The position numbers and the translations under genes are program-made. Source: Ectopseudomonas khazarica (GTDB lineage: Bacteria; Pseudomonadota; Gammaproteobacteria; Pseudomonadales; Pseudomonadaceae). Taken from it: 64,000 nt of DNA. The DNA lies in the NCBI RefSeq assembly GCF_004521985.1, contig NZ_SBHZ01000010.1, forward strand, positions 124,001 through 188,000. Reading direction: 5' to 3'. A model generated the notes under the pieces. The model worked only from the letters and a program-made list of their open reading frames with translations. It searched no databases and was not told the origin of the DNA. Positions 36,620-46,300 of the stretch are shown here, in pieces (positions within the stretch are counted from its first letter, which is position 1; each line of letters begins with the position of its first letter).

Positions 36620-38029
36620 ATGCGCTATATCAGTACTCGCGGCCAGGCGCCGGCCCTGAATTTCGAAGACGTGCTGCTGGCCGGCCTGGCCAGTGATGGT
36701 GGCCTCTACGTGCCGGAGAACCTGCCGCGCTTCACCGTAGAGGAAATCGCCTCCTGGGCGGGCTTGCCGTACCACGAGCTGGCGTTCCGCGTGATGCGCC
36801 CGTTCGTGGCGGGTTCCATCGCCGATGCCGACTTCAAGAAGATCCTCGAAGAGACCTATGGTGTCTTCGCGCACAACGCCGTGGCGCCGCTGCGCCAGCT
36901 GAACGGCAACGAGTGGGTCATGGAGCTGTTCCACGGTCCGACCCTGGCGTTCAAGGACTTCGCCCTGCAACTGCTCGGTCGCCTGCTCGACCACGTGCTG
37001 GCCAAGCGTGGCGAGCGCGTGGTGATCATGGGGGCGACCAGTGGTGATACCGGTTCCGCCGCCATCGAAGGCTGCAAGGCCTGCGACAATGTCGACATCT
37101 TCATCATGCACCCGCACAACCGGGTGTCCGAAGTGCAGCGTCGGCAGATGACCACCATCCTTGGCGAGAACATCCACAACATCGCCATCGAAGGCAATTT
37201 CGACGACTGCCAGGAGATGGTCAAGGCCAGCTTCGCCGACCAGGGCTTCCTCAAGGGCACCCGTCTGGTGGCGGTCAACTCGATCAACTGGGCGCGGATC
37301 ATGGCCCAGATCGTCTACTACTTCCATGCCGCGCTGCAGCTCGGCGCGCCGGCGCGTTCGGTGGCCTTCTCGGTGCCGACCGGCAACTTCGGCGACATCT
37401 TCGCCGGTTACCTGGCGCGCAACATGGGCCTGCCGGTCAGTCAGCTGATCGTCGCCACCAACCGCAACGACATCCTGCACCGCTTCATGAGCGGCAATCA
37501 GTACGTCAAGGAAACCCTGCATCCGACCCTGTCGCCGTCGATGGACATCATGGTCTCGTCCAACTTCGAGCGGCTGCTGTTCGACCTGCACGGTCGCAAT
37601 GGCGCCGCCATCGCCGGTCTGATGGACAGCTTCAAGCAGGGTGGCGGCTTCAGTGTCGAGGAAGATCGCTGGGTCGAGGCGCGCAAGCTGTTCGACTCGC
37701 TGGCGGTGAATGACGAGCAGACCTGTGAAACCATCACCGAGGTGTACAAGGAGTGCGGCGAGCTGCTCGACCCGCACACGGCCATCGGCGTGCGCGCAGC
37801 GCGTGAATGCCGTCGCAGCCTGGCCACGCCGATGGTGGTGCTGGGTACCGCGCACCCGGTCAAGTTCCCCGAGGCGGTGGAGAAGGCTGGTATCGATGCG
37901 GTTCCGGCGTTGCCGGCGCACCTGGCCGACCTGTTCCAGCGCGATGAGCGTTGCACCGTGCTGGCCAACGACCTGAAGGTCGTGCAGCAGTTCGTCGCGG
38001 CGCATGGCAATCGCGGCAAGCCGCTCTGA
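36620..38029 (+). CDS. thrC: Threonine synthase
   Basis: 469-residue PLP enzyme converting O-phosphohomoserine to threonine. The start MRYISTRG, the PLP-lysine loop HGPTLAFKDFALQ (Lys near 115) and the phosphate-binding ATSGDTGSAA are diagnostic of the long Proteobacterial form. Upstream hom makes its precursor's precursor; homoserine kinase (thrB) is not in this window, as is usual in Pseudomonas. Confidence 0.97.
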   Translation: MRYISTRGQAPALNFEDVLLAGLASDGGLYVPENLPRFTVEEIASWAGLPYHELAFRVMRPFVAGSIADADFKKILEETYGVFAHNAVAPLRQLNGNEWVMELFHGPTLAFKDFALQLLGRLLDHVLAKRGERVVIMGATSGDTGSAAIEGCKACDNVDIFIMHPHNRVSEVQRRQMTTILGENIHNIAIEGNFDDCQEMVKASFADQGFLKGTRLVAVNSINWARIMAQIVYYFHAALQLGAPARSVAFSVPTGNFGDIFAGYLARNMGLPVSQLIVATNRNDILHRFMSGNQYVKETLHPTLSPSMDIMVSSNFERLLFDLHGRNGAAIAGLMDSFKQGGGFSVEEDRWVEARKLFDSLAVNDEQTCETITEVYKECGELLDPHTAIGVRAARECRRSLATPMVVLGTAHPVKFPEAVEKAGIDAVPALPAHLADLFQRDERCTVLANDLKVVQQFVAAHGNRGKPL

Positions 38030-38046
38030 GTCGTCCGTCAGCATGC

Positions 38047-38071
38047 AACCGGCGCCCCAGTGGCGCCGGTT
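38047..38071 (+). terminator. Terminator after thrC
   Basis: Perfect 10-bp stem AACCGGCGCC / GGCGCCGGTT with a 5-nt loop, followed by TCGTTT. It lies between thrC and a convergent small gene and may serve both. Confidence 0.82.
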
Positions 38072-38086
38072 TCGTTTGGGCCTGGC

Positions 38087-38338
38087 TCAGAGGCTGAAGA
38101 TCAGCACCAGCAGCGCCGTCAGGGTGATCAGCGTCAGCCAGATCAGAGCATTGAGGCGGCTGGCGCGGAGGATGGCCGCGCCGCGCAGGTGGACGGGAGG
38201 GTTGTCCTCCAGATACTGGTCGATGCGGCGTTCGGCCTCTTTCTGGTCGGCCGCCAGGTATTCGCTGAGCAGGTCGATGGCGGCCTGGCGCTGCTCGGCA
38301 TGCAGCAGCTGGCGTACAGCGGGTGGCAGTTCGTTCAT
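38087..38338 (-). CDS. Small tail-anchored membrane protein, hypothetical
   Basis: 83 residues: a charged helical N-terminal part (about 1-50, rich in Glu, Gln and Arg) and one hydrophobic helix at the end (about 63-82, LNALIWLTLITLTALLVLIF). I do not recognise it. It lies convergent with thrC. Reading quality and a plausible membrane tail support it as real; no partner is clear. Confidence 0.65.
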   Translation of the reverse strand: MNELPPAVRQLLHAEQRQAAIDLLSEYLAADQKEAERRIDQYLEDNPPVHLRGAAILRASRLNALIWLTLITLTALLVLIFSL

Positions 38339-38572
38339 GCTGCTGCCGCTCTCCTGTGTTGGTCGGTTGGGGTCATAACTGCGACCGGGTTAGCGCTTTT
38401 TTCCGTGCGCCCTGCGTGTGGCTGAGGTTTAATTCGACACGTCGCGAATGGATGCGTTCTAGCCCGATCATGGATGAGCCCTGGCCCCTGCCTCTTTTCT
38501 TTTCGTTCCCGTCTGCTGATCGGCTCGTTTCGTGCCGAGGATGACGCCTGCGCGCTCGCCTGACGAACGGCA

Positions 38573-38612
38573 TCACATTTATCACATGTAATCACTTTAC
38601 GACTCACATGTA
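38573..38612. promoter_or_regulatory. Tandem TCACATGTA-type repeats before the stress operon
   Basis: Four related 9-mers follow each other: TCACATTTA (38573), TCACATGTA (38582), TCACTTTAC (38592) and TCACATGTA (38604). The two identical copies start 22 bp apart, two helical turns. They lie 20-60 bp before the first gene and overlap a weak TTTACG-17-TAGGCT promoter (38596-38624). They look like binding sites for a dimeric regulator; which one is unknown. Confidence 0.5.
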
Positions 38613-38631
38613 AGGGTCTAGGCTGTTGTTC

Positions 38632-39252
38632 ATGGAAAGCAAATCATCAGCCCATTACCAGCGTCTTTATCGTCAGCGCCTGCGCGAGCAGGGGCTGGTG
38701 AAGAAGGAAGTCTGGATCTTGCCCGAGCACGCACCGCTGCTGGTTGCGTTCGAGCGCAAACTACGCCAGCCGCAGTCGATGCTGGTTCCGATGGAGAAGG
38801 AGGAGGATATGAGCATGCCTCAGGTTTGGACCGCCAAGGCGCTGCATGAAGCGCTGGCGGCAACGGAGTTGTTCCAGAGCGGGCAGGCCGGCATCGAGCT
38901 GATTCAGGGCGCCGACGCCAGTCTGCACATCACCATGCGCGAATATGGCGACCTGCCGCTGTTCGTTGCCGTGTTCGGCGAGCAGATCATCGTCGAGGCG
39001 CTGCTCTGGCCAGCGGCGGACGTGAAGGACGGCGCTGCTTTCAACGAGGAAGTGCTGCGCACCCACAAGCTGTTCCCGCTGTCGTCCATCGGCCTGGAGA
39101 AGATGGTCGACGGGCGCGACTGCTACACCATGTTCGGCGCACTGAGCTCCTACTCCACGCTGTCCGATGTGGTGTTCGAGATCGAGCTGCTGGCGGACAA
39201 CGTGATCAAGGCCACCGAAGCCTACGAAGGCTTCCTCAAGACCGGCGCCTGA
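38632..39252 (+). CDS. DUF2170 (YjfI-like) protein, first gene of the PspA-flotillin locus
   Basis: 206 residues. The N-terminal 45 residues are basic (HYQRLYRQRLREQGLVKKEVW) and may form a small DNA-binding or protein-binding helical unit; the rest (about 65-206) is the DUF2170 domain, which in enterobacteria is encoded by yjfI next to the PspA-like yjfJ. The same pairing holds here, with pspA 13 bp downstream. Function unknown. ATG 38632 is used; a TTG two codons earlier is possible. Ribosome-binding sequence is weak. Confidence 0.82.
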   Translation: MESKSSAHYQRLYRQRLREQGLVKKEVWILPEHAPLLVAFERKLRQPQSMLVPMEKEEDMSMPQVWTAKALHEALAATELFQSGQAGIELIQGADASLHITMREYGDLPLFVAVFGEQIIVEALLWPAADVKDGAAFNEEVLRTHKLFPLSSIGLEKMVDGRDCYTMFGALSSYSTLSDVVFEIELLADNVIKATEAYEGFLKTGA

Positions 39253-39265
39253 GAGGAGAGAATCC

Positions 39266-39961
39266 ATGAACGTCTGGAGCAAAATGCTGACCGCGCTGCG
39301 TGGCGGCGCCAACGAGATGGGCGAGGCCGTGGTCGATAGCCAGGCCCTGCGTATTCTCGACCAGGAAATCCGCGACGCCGACAGCGAGCTGCGCAAGTCC
39401 AAGGAAGCCCTCGCCGAGATCATGGCCAAGCACAAGTTGGCCAGCGACAAGGTGAGCAAGAGCGCAACCAGCATCGCCGAGTACGAGCAGTACGCTCTCA
39501 AGGCGCTGGAAGCGGGCAACGAGACCCTGGCCAAGGAAGTGGCCGAGAAGATCGCCAACCTGGAGGTCGAACAGGCCAGCGAGCGCGAGCAGGCCGAAGG
39601 CTTCGCCGCCAGCGTCGCGCAACTGCGCAAGGCCGTGAGTCAGGCCGAGGGCAACATCAAGCGCCTCAAGCAGCAGGTGGATACGGTCAAGGCCACCGAA
39701 AGCGTGCAGAAGGCGCAGATGGCCGTGGCCCAGCGCTACGGCGGTTCCCAGGCCAAGCTGCAGACGGCGGTCGAGTCGCTCGAGCGCATCAAGCAGAAGC
39801 AGGCCGAGCGTGGCGCGAAGATGGAAGCCTCGGCGGAGCTCGCCGCCACCAGCGCGCCGGACGACTCGCTGGAAGCCAAGCTGCGAGCTGCGGGCATCAA
39901 GGCGGACAGCGCCAGTGCCGACAGCGTGCTGGCGCGCCTGAAGGACAAGTCCAAGGCCTGA
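39266..39961 (+). CDS. PspA/IM30 family protein (YjfJ-like)
   Basis: 231 residues, almost entirely helical coiled coil with no membrane segment, as in PspA/Vipp1, which are ESCRT-III-like proteins that polymerise on damaged inner membrane. The start MNVWSKMLTALRGGANEMGEA could form the amphipathic membrane-binding helix 0. The sequence is closer to the YjfJ branch than to sigma-54-linked PspA, and no pspF/B/C genes are present. AGGAG precedes the ATG. It is tightly linked to the DUF2170 gene. Confidence 0.9.
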   Translation: MNVWSKMLTALRGGANEMGEAVVDSQALRILDQEIRDADSELRKSKEALAEIMAKHKLASDKVSKSATSIAEYEQYALKALEAGNETLAKEVAEKIANLEVEQASEREQAEGFAASVAQLRKAVSQAEGNIKRLKQQVDTVKATESVQKAQMAVAQRYGGSQAKLQTAVESLERIKQKQAERGAKMEASAELAATSAPDDSLEAKLRAAGIKADSASADSVLARLKDKSKA

Positions 39962-40029
39962 TCGAGGCTGCATGAACCGGCAGGGGCGAGTGATCGTCCC
40001 TGCCGTATGGATTCAGGACAAGGAAAACC

Positions 40030-40671
40030 ATGGAACTCTTCCTGCAGACCGCGCTGTCGTTTCCCACTGCCATCTACAGCTTCCTGCTGTGCGTGGCGGT
40101 CATCTATTGGCTGGTGGTCGCGGCCGGCCTGCTCGATATCGACCTGCTCGACATCGAGGCCGACTCGGTGATGGAGGGCGGCGCACAGACCGAAGGCCTG
40201 GCGGGGCTGCTGTACAAGCTCAAGCTCGACGGCGTACCGGCCACGCTGGTGCTGACCCTGCTGTTCTTCTTCGCCTGGTTCGCCTGCTACTTCATCGAAC
40301 TGTGGCTGCTGCGTCACCTGCCGCTGGGCATCCTGCGCTACCCGCTCGGCCTGGTGGTGATCGTCGCCTCCTTCCTCCTGGCGGCGCCGCTCTGCGCGGC
40401 CATCTGCCGGCCGCTGCGCCCGCTGTTCCAGAAAGTCGAGGCGATCAGCAGCAAGTCGGTGCTGGGTCAGGTGGCGGTGGTCCGCAGCGGCAAGGTCACC
40501 GAGCGCCACGGCGAGGCGGTGCTGGAAGACGGCGGCGCGGGGCTGATCCTGCGTGTGCGCGCCGACGAGGCACTGGGCTTCAAGCGCGGCGACCGCGTGG
40601 TGCTGCTGGAGTACCTGGCTGCCGAACATGCCTACCGGGTCATCACCGAAGAAGAGTTTCGAGGCGTATAG
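40030..40671 (+). CDS. YqiJ-like membrane protein with OB-fold domain
   Basis: 213 residues. Three hydrophobic helices (about 12-36, 72-93, 100-127) are followed by a cytosolic beta-rich domain (about 140-213, beginning GQVAVVRSGKVTERHGEAVL) resembling the NfeD/OB fold. NfeD-type and YqiJ proteins are regular partners of SPFH/flotillin proteins, and a flotillin gene follows 90 bp downstream. The likely role is a membrane adaptor for the flotillin. AAGGA precedes the ATG. Confidence 0.85.
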   Translation: MELFLQTALSFPTAIYSFLLCVAVIYWLVVAAGLLDIDLLDIEADSVMEGGAQTEGLAGLLYKLKLDGVPATLVLTLLFFFAWFACYFIELWLLRHLPLGILRYPLGLVVIVASFLLAAPLCAAICRPLRPLFQKVEAISSKSVLGQVAVVRSGKVTERHGEAVLEDGGAGLILRVRADEALGFKRGDRVVLLEYLAAEHAYRVITEEEFRGV

Positions 40672-40761
40672 CGTCTGCCGACAATCCGTACGTCACACAG
40701 GGCTGGCAGGGTAGGGCATCGCCGAACCTGTCTGCACAATTAGCAAAGGAGTACAGCTGTA

Positions 40762-42807
40762 ATGGAAAACCTCATTCCCTTCATCGTCGGGGCGGGGCTG
40801 GTCGTTCTCTTCGTGATCGCCCTGATCGCGCTGTTCAAGGCGTTCTACATCAAGGTTCCGCAGGGCACCGCGCTGATCGTCAACGACATGAGCTCGACGC
40901 CCAAGGTGCACTTCACCGGTTCCCTGGTGTACCCGGTGATCCACCTCAAGGAGTTCATGAAGATCTCCCTGATCACCCTGGAAGTGGACCGTCGCGCCAA
41001 GGACGGTCTGATCTGCCGTGACAACCTGCGTGCCGACATCACCGTGGCTTTCTACCTGCGCGTCAACGAGACCCAGGAAGACGTGCTCAAGGTGGCCAAG
41101 GCCATCGGTGTCGACCGTGCCTCCGATCGTGGCGCGGTCAACGAGCTGTTCAATGCCAAGTTCTCCGAGGCACTGAAGACCGTCGGCAAGCAGTTCGACT
41201 TCGTCCAGCTGTTCGAGAACCGCCAGGATTTCCGCGACCGCATCGTCGAGGTGATCGGCAACGACCTCAACGGTTACGTGCTGGAAGACGTGGCCATCGA
41301 CTACCTGGAGCAGACCTCCAAGGTGTCGCTGGACCCGAGCAACATCCTCGACGCCGAGGGTATCCGCAAGATCACCGAGCTGACCGCTGCGCAGAACGTC
41401 ATCACCAACGAGCTCGAGCGCAACGAAGAACTGGCGATCAAGAAAAAGAACGTCGAAACCCGCGAAGCGACCCTGTCGCTCGAGCGTCAGCAGGCCGATG
41501 CCGAGGCGCGGCAGAAGCGCGAGATCGAAACCATCCGCGCCCGTGAGGAAGCCGAGACCCTCAAGGTCCGTGAAGAAGAGCGCCTGAAGGCCGAGCAGGC
41601 GCGCATCCAGACCCAGCAGGAGCTGGACATCCGCGCCGAGAACCATCAGCGCGAAGTGGAAGTGGCGCAGCAGAACCGCCAGCGTGCCGTGGTCATCGAG
41701 GTGGAGAAAGTCACCCGTGCCAAGGACCTGGAAGTGGTGGCCCGCGAGCGCGAAGTCGAACTGCAGCGCATCGAGAAGGAAAAGGCGCTGGAAGAAGAGC
41801 GCAAGAACATCGCCGGCGTGATCCGCGAGCGCGTGGCGGTCGAGAAGACCGTGGCCCAGGAAGAAGAACGCATCAAGGAAGTGCGCGAAGTGTCCGAGGC
41901 CGAGCGCCTCAAGCAGGTCACCGTACTCAATGCCCAGGCCGAGGCCGAGCAGGAGCTGGTGCGTCAGGTCAAGCAGGCCGAAGCCGACGAGGCGCGTTCC
42001 AAGCACAAGGCGGTCGAGATCAACACCCTGGCCCAGGCCGAACTGGAAGCGGCCTCCAAGAGCGCCGAGGCCAAGAAGAAACTGGCCGAAGGGATCGAAG
42101 CCGAGCGTGCCGCGCCCGGCCTGGCCGATGCCAAGGTGCGCGAAGTCACCGCCGCCGCGAAAGAGAAGGAAGGCCTGGCCGAGGCTCGCGTGCAGGCTGA
42201 GCGCCTGATCGCCGATGCCAAGGGTGAGCAGGAAAAAGGTCTGGCCGAAGCCCGTGTGCTGGAAGCACAAGCCTCGGCGAAGGAGAAGGACGGTCTGGCC
42301 GAAGCCAAGGTGCTGGAGGAGAAACTCTCCGCCCAGGCACGCGGCGAGGAGCAACTGGGTCTGGCCAAGGCCAAGGCGACCAAGGAACAGGGTTCGGCCG
42401 AAGCCGCGATCCTGCTGGAGCGCCTCAGCGCCGAAGCCGAAGGTCTGGGCAAGAAGTTCGGTGCGCTGGATTCGCTCAGCGACGCGGCACGCGCTCACGA
42501 AGAGTTCCGCATGCAACTGGAGAAGAGCTTCGAAGAGGCCATGGCCGCCATCGACGCCAACAAGGACATCGCCAAGGACCAGGCCGAAGTGCTGGCCGCA
42601 GCCATGGCCAAGGCGAAGATCGAGATCGTCGGCGGCGAGGGCGACTTCTTCAACTCCTTCGCCAAGTCGCTGTCGGTGGGCAAGGCCATCGAAGGCGTGG
42701 TCGGCAAGAGCCCGGTGGTGCAGGACGTGATTTCCCGCCTGCTGGCCGGCAAGGCCGCATCCGCCGCGCCGGTCGTCGCCCCGAGCGCTGGTTCGGAGCA
42801 GGCCTGA
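40762..42807 (+). CDS. Flotillin/SPFH-domain protein (YqiK-like)
   Basis: 681 residues. An N-terminal membrane helix (about 5-27) precedes the SPFH/band-7 domain (about 30-210). A very long coiled coil rich in Glu, Ala, Arg and Lys (about 215-570) follows, then a C-terminal region (FFNSFAKSLSVGK, SPVVQDVISRLLAGK). Within the coiled coil a GLAxA(K/R)(V/A) motif recurs at residues 453, 471, 493, 511 and 533, alternating 18 and 22 residues. Flotillins build inner-membrane microdomains; the YqiJ-like neighbour supports the assignment. AAAGGAG lies upstream. Confidence 0.93.
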   Translation: MENLIPFIVGAGLVVLFVIALIALFKAFYIKVPQGTALIVNDMSSTPKVHFTGSLVYPVIHLKEFMKISLITLEVDRRAKDGLICRDNLRADITVAFYLRVNETQEDVLKVAKAIGVDRASDRGAVNELFNAKFSEALKTVGKQFDFVQLFENRQDFRDRIVEVIGNDLNGYVLEDVAIDYLEQTSKVSLDPSNILDAEGIRKITELTAAQNVITNELERNEELAIKKKNVETREATLSLERQQADAEARQKREIETIRAREEAETLKVREEERLKAEQARIQTQQELDIRAENHQREVEVAQQNRQRAVVIEVEKVTRAKDLEVVAREREVELQRIEKEKALEEERKNIAGVIRERVAVEKTVAQEEERIKEVREVSEAERLKQVTVLNAQAEAEQELVRQVKQAEADEARSKHKAVEINTLAQAELEAASKSAEAKKKLAEGIEAERAAPGLADAKVREVTAAAKEKEGLAEARVQAERLIADAKGEQEKGLAEARVLEAQASAKEKDGLAEAKVLEEKLSAQARGEEQLGLAKAKATKEQGSAEAAILLERLSAEAEGLGKKFGALDSLSDAARAHEEFRMQLEKSFEEAMAAIDANKDIAKDQAEVLAAAMAKAKIEIVGGEGDFFNSFAKSLSVGKAIEGVVGKSPVVQDVISRLLAGKAASAAPVVAPSAGSEQA

Positions 42808-42810
42808 TAG

Positions 42811-42881
42811 CAGGGTGGGCGACGCGCAGCATGTCCACCGCTTGCATCGCCAAAGGTGGACAGAAAGCGTTGTCCACCCTG
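42811..42881. repeat. Palindromic intergenic repeat, TAGGGTGG class
   Basis: Arms CAGGGTGG (42811-42818) and CCACCCTG (42874-42881) enclose an inner GTCCACC...GGTGGAC pair. It begins three bases after the flotillin stop. Related elements lie at 10359-10407 and 54692-54764. Confidence 0.7.
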
Positions 42882-42987
42882 CCGACCATCCATTCATTGC
42901 TAGGTCCGGTGGGAGGTGCTTGAGCGGCGATTTTCGCGGCTCCAGCCATCCCGCGGCCCTATCGTTCGACCAATCAGGGACTACGCA

Positions 42988-43227
42988 ATGTCAGAATCAA
43001 GAGACTATCTGGAGATGACCTTTCGCTCGATCCAGTGCTTCAGTAACGACGGCCGCCTGGATGCGCAGGAGCTCAAGAGTCTGCTGGAGATCGCCGAGCG
43101 CGATGGCGTGATCGACGACAACGAAGTACGGGTGCTGCGCAAGATCATCGCCCAGGTACGCCCCGAGGAAATCGACGCGGCGCTGCGCGACAAGATCGCC
43201 ATCGTCGAGCAGAAGATCGGCGCGTAA
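42988..43227 (+). CDS. Small TerB-like helical protein
   Basis: 79 residues, all-helical. The segment NDGRLDAQELKSLLEIAERDG followed by VIDDNEVRVLRKII resembles one TerB/EF-hand-like repeat with acidic residues, as in tellurite-resistance TerB domains. It is too short for a complete TerB. Position between flotillin and the giant ATPase suggests an accessory subunit. CAGGGA precedes the ATG. The 180 bp before it hold only the repeat at 42811-42881. Confidence 0.75.
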   Translation: MSESRDYLEMTFRSIQCFSNDGRLDAQELKSLLEIAERDGVIDDNEVRVLRKIIAQVRPEEIDAALRDKIAIVEQKIGA

Positions 43228-43286
43228 CCCACCGGGAGGCTTGCCCACCCGCAGTGTGGCCCTCACCGGCGCACTACGCATTTCTC

Positions 43287-43320
43287 AGCAGCCTCAGCGC
43301 ACTGCGCGGGTGAGGCTGCT
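43287..43320 (+). terminator. Hairpin between the TerB-like gene and the giant ATPase gene
   Basis: Perfect 10-bp stem AGCAGCCTCA / TGAGGCTGCT with a 14-nt loop and no T-run, 28 bp before the ATPase start. It more likely tunes translation or mRNA processing than stops transcription. Confidence 0.4.
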
Positions 43321-43347
43321 CGATGCCGCATATCCAGGAAGAACACG

Positions 43348-46300
43348 ATGTCGGACGTACAGACACAGGACGTATTGGACAAGGCCGTCGCCGAGGGCGG
43401 CGCCTACGAGGTGCTGCACAAGCGCCTGCAGGAGCAGGGGCAGCGCCTGCGCGGGTTGACCGAGGCGCTCAATGGCCAGCGCCTGGCCGAGTTCGGCAGC
43501 AGTGCGATGGAGGCCATCGGCCGGGTCCGCATCCGCACCGAGAACAACTGCATCGCCCGCGATATCGTCCAGGTCGGCGAGTGCCTGCTGTTCGGCTACA
43601 ACGTGTTCCTCGGCCTGAAGAAGGAAACCACGATCTCCGACGTGTTCTCCCTCTACCGGCTGGTGCAGGGCGCGGAAGGCTTCGATGCCGAGCCGGTGTC
43701 CCTGGAGGGTTCCTTCCTGGCGCAGGCCAGCTTCGTTGCCGACTTCAACGAGCTGTACACCTATTACAAGAACACCCGTCTGCTGCAACTGGCGATTCGC
43801 GATGGCAAGCTGCTGGCGAGCTTCCAGATCGGCGAACGGGTCAGCGACATCCGTGTGTTCCGCTGGTCGATCTCCACCGACGGCAAGGAAGTTCGCTACA
43901 TCGATAACCGTGGCGAGCGTGATATCGCCCTGCCGGCGCCGTTCGATTTCGAATGGCAGAAGACGTCCCGCGAGATGGCGGTCACCGGCCGCCATCCGCA
44001 CATGAACATCCTCGACACGGTGTTCGTCGAAACCGTCGGTGGCGACCTCACGATCAAGGTCGAGAACAACACCCAGGACGGCCTGGGCATCTACCGCGAA
44101 GCCGTGGTGGACAAGACCCAGTCGCTCGACGACGCGCAGATCGAATACGCCCGCCTGGGCAGCCTGATCCTGCTCAAGGTGCTGCCTTACCGCGAGGAGC
44201 AGTGGCGCTACCTGGTGTTCAACAGCCTGACCAACCAGGTCGAGCGCATCGACGCCATCGGCCTGGCCTGCGTACAGCTGCCGGAAGATCACGGCATCAT
44301 CTTCCCCGGCGGCTACTACCTGCAGAGCGGCGAGTACAAGACCTTCGAACAGCCCATGGACGGCATGCGCTTCAAGCGCTCGGTCCGCTCGCCCAACGGC
44401 GAGGACGTGCAGTACATCTTCTACCACCCGGAGGAAGGTCGTTCGGCGCTGTTCACCTACAACATGATCAAGCGTCAGCTGCACAACCCGATCTTCGGCC
44501 ACGGCTACGCGCGCCTGGAGGACGGGCGCATGGTGATCTTCTCCGCCGAGGGCAGCGAGCCGACCCGCATCCATCCGATGCAGATCTGGCAGACGCCGTT
44601 CGAGAGCGACGATTACGCGGCTCGCCAGCCGGCGCGCAGCGGCTTCTTCGGTCGTATCGGCAATGCCGAGCTGGTGCGCGGCGTGTCCGACCTGCTCAAC
44701 CTGAGCCGCGAGATCGACAGCCGCGAAGTGTCGGTGGCGCGCTACACCCAGCTGTGCCAGAACACCCGTCGCCTGTTCGACGTCTACCACTGGCTGGGTG
44801 ACGCCCAGTGCGCCGAACTGGCGCCGCTGCTGCGCGAGGTGGCTGCCACCTCCGAGCTGGTGCTCGACGAGTTCGAGAAGGTCGAGAGCATTCGCCAGCA
44901 ATCGGCCCGTGCCATGACCGAGGCCGAGACGCGGCAGAAGAGCCTGCTCGCCGGCCTGCTGGTCGACAGCTGGGACGAGGTGCAGCATTTCGTCGAGGCG
45001 CTGAATGCCATCACCGCGCAGCGCGGCCAGCTGCTGACCATCCGTGACTACCGCTACATCGACGTGGCGCGCATCGACGCCATGGAAGCCGAGTTGCTCG
45101 AAGCGCAGGAGCGTGTGGCGGCGGCCACTTCGAACTTCCTCGCCAGCGACGCGGCCCTGCAACCCTATGTGCAGCGCCTGGGTGAACTCGATGGCCAGGC
45201 GCAGAAGGCCGAGAGCGTCACCCAGCTGAACGAGCCGCTGGTCGAGATGCAGGCCATGGCCGGCAACCTGGACATGCTGTCGAGCCTGATGGCGTCGCTG
45301 AAGATCGACGATGCCACCCAGCGCACCCGCATCGTCGAGTCGATTTCCGAGGTCTATGCCCACCTCAACCAGGCCAAGGCGCGCGCCGAACAGCGGCGCA
45401 AGGGGCTGGGCTCGGCCGAGACCGTGGCGCAGTTCGGCGCCCAGTTCAAACTGTTCAGCCAGGGCATCACCAACGCCCTGGCGCTGTCGCAGGACCCGGA
45501 GAAGTGCGACGAGCAGCTGTCCCGCCTGCTGGTGCAGCTGGAAGAGCTGGAAAGCCAGTTCGGTGATCACGAGGAATTCCTCAGCGACATCCTGGGCAAG
45601 CGCGAAGAACTGCTGGAAACCTTCGAGTCGCACAAGCAGAGCCTGCTCGACGACCGTCAGCGCCGTGCCCAGGGCGTGCTCGACGCCGCCCAGCGCATCC
45701 TCGACAGCCTGGGCCGGCGCACCGCGCGCCTGACCCAGATGGAGGAGCTCAACGCCTTCTTCGCTGCCGACCCGCTGATTCTCAAGCTGCGCGAGATGGC
45801 CGAGCGCCTGCGCGAGCTCAAGGACAGCGTCAAGGCCGATGACGTCGAGGCGCGCCTCAAGGGCGCCCGCGACCAGGCCGTGCGTGCCCTGCGCGACAAG
45901 AGCGAGCTGTTCGAAGAGGGCGGCAACGTTATCAAGCTCGGCCCGCGCCACCGTTTCAGCGTCAACACCCAGGAACTCGACCTGACCCTGATGCCGCGTG
46001 GCGATGGCCTGTACCTGCATCTGACCGGCACCGATTTTCTCGAGCCGCTGCGCGACGAGACACTGGAAGGCCTGCGTGACTACTGGCAGGTGTCGCTGGA
46101 GTCCGAGTCGCCGTCGCTGTACCGCGCCGAATACCTCGCCGGGCTGGTGCTCGACGCCGCCGTGGCTGGCCGTGAAGGGCTAAGCCTGGACCTGCTCAAG
46201 ACTCACCTGGCGCAGCCGCAGAGCCTGACCCGGGTGATCCGCGACTTCGCCGCCCCGCGCTACAAGGATGCCTACGAGAAGGGCATCCATGACCATGATG

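Noticed and set aside
38335..38607. 90-codon minus-strand frame before the stress operon
   Set aside because: Overlaps the operator-like repeats and the neighbouring small gene's start; composition is not protein-like.
38573..38612. Possible CRISPR-like repeat cluster
   Set aside because: Repeats are only 9 bp with 0-3 bp spacers and no cas genes; they fit a regulator site better.
40693..42897. 734-codon antisense frame opposite the flotillin gene
   Set aside because: Its Leu/Phe/Gly-repetitive sequence is the reverse complement of the Glu/Ala-rich coiled coil.
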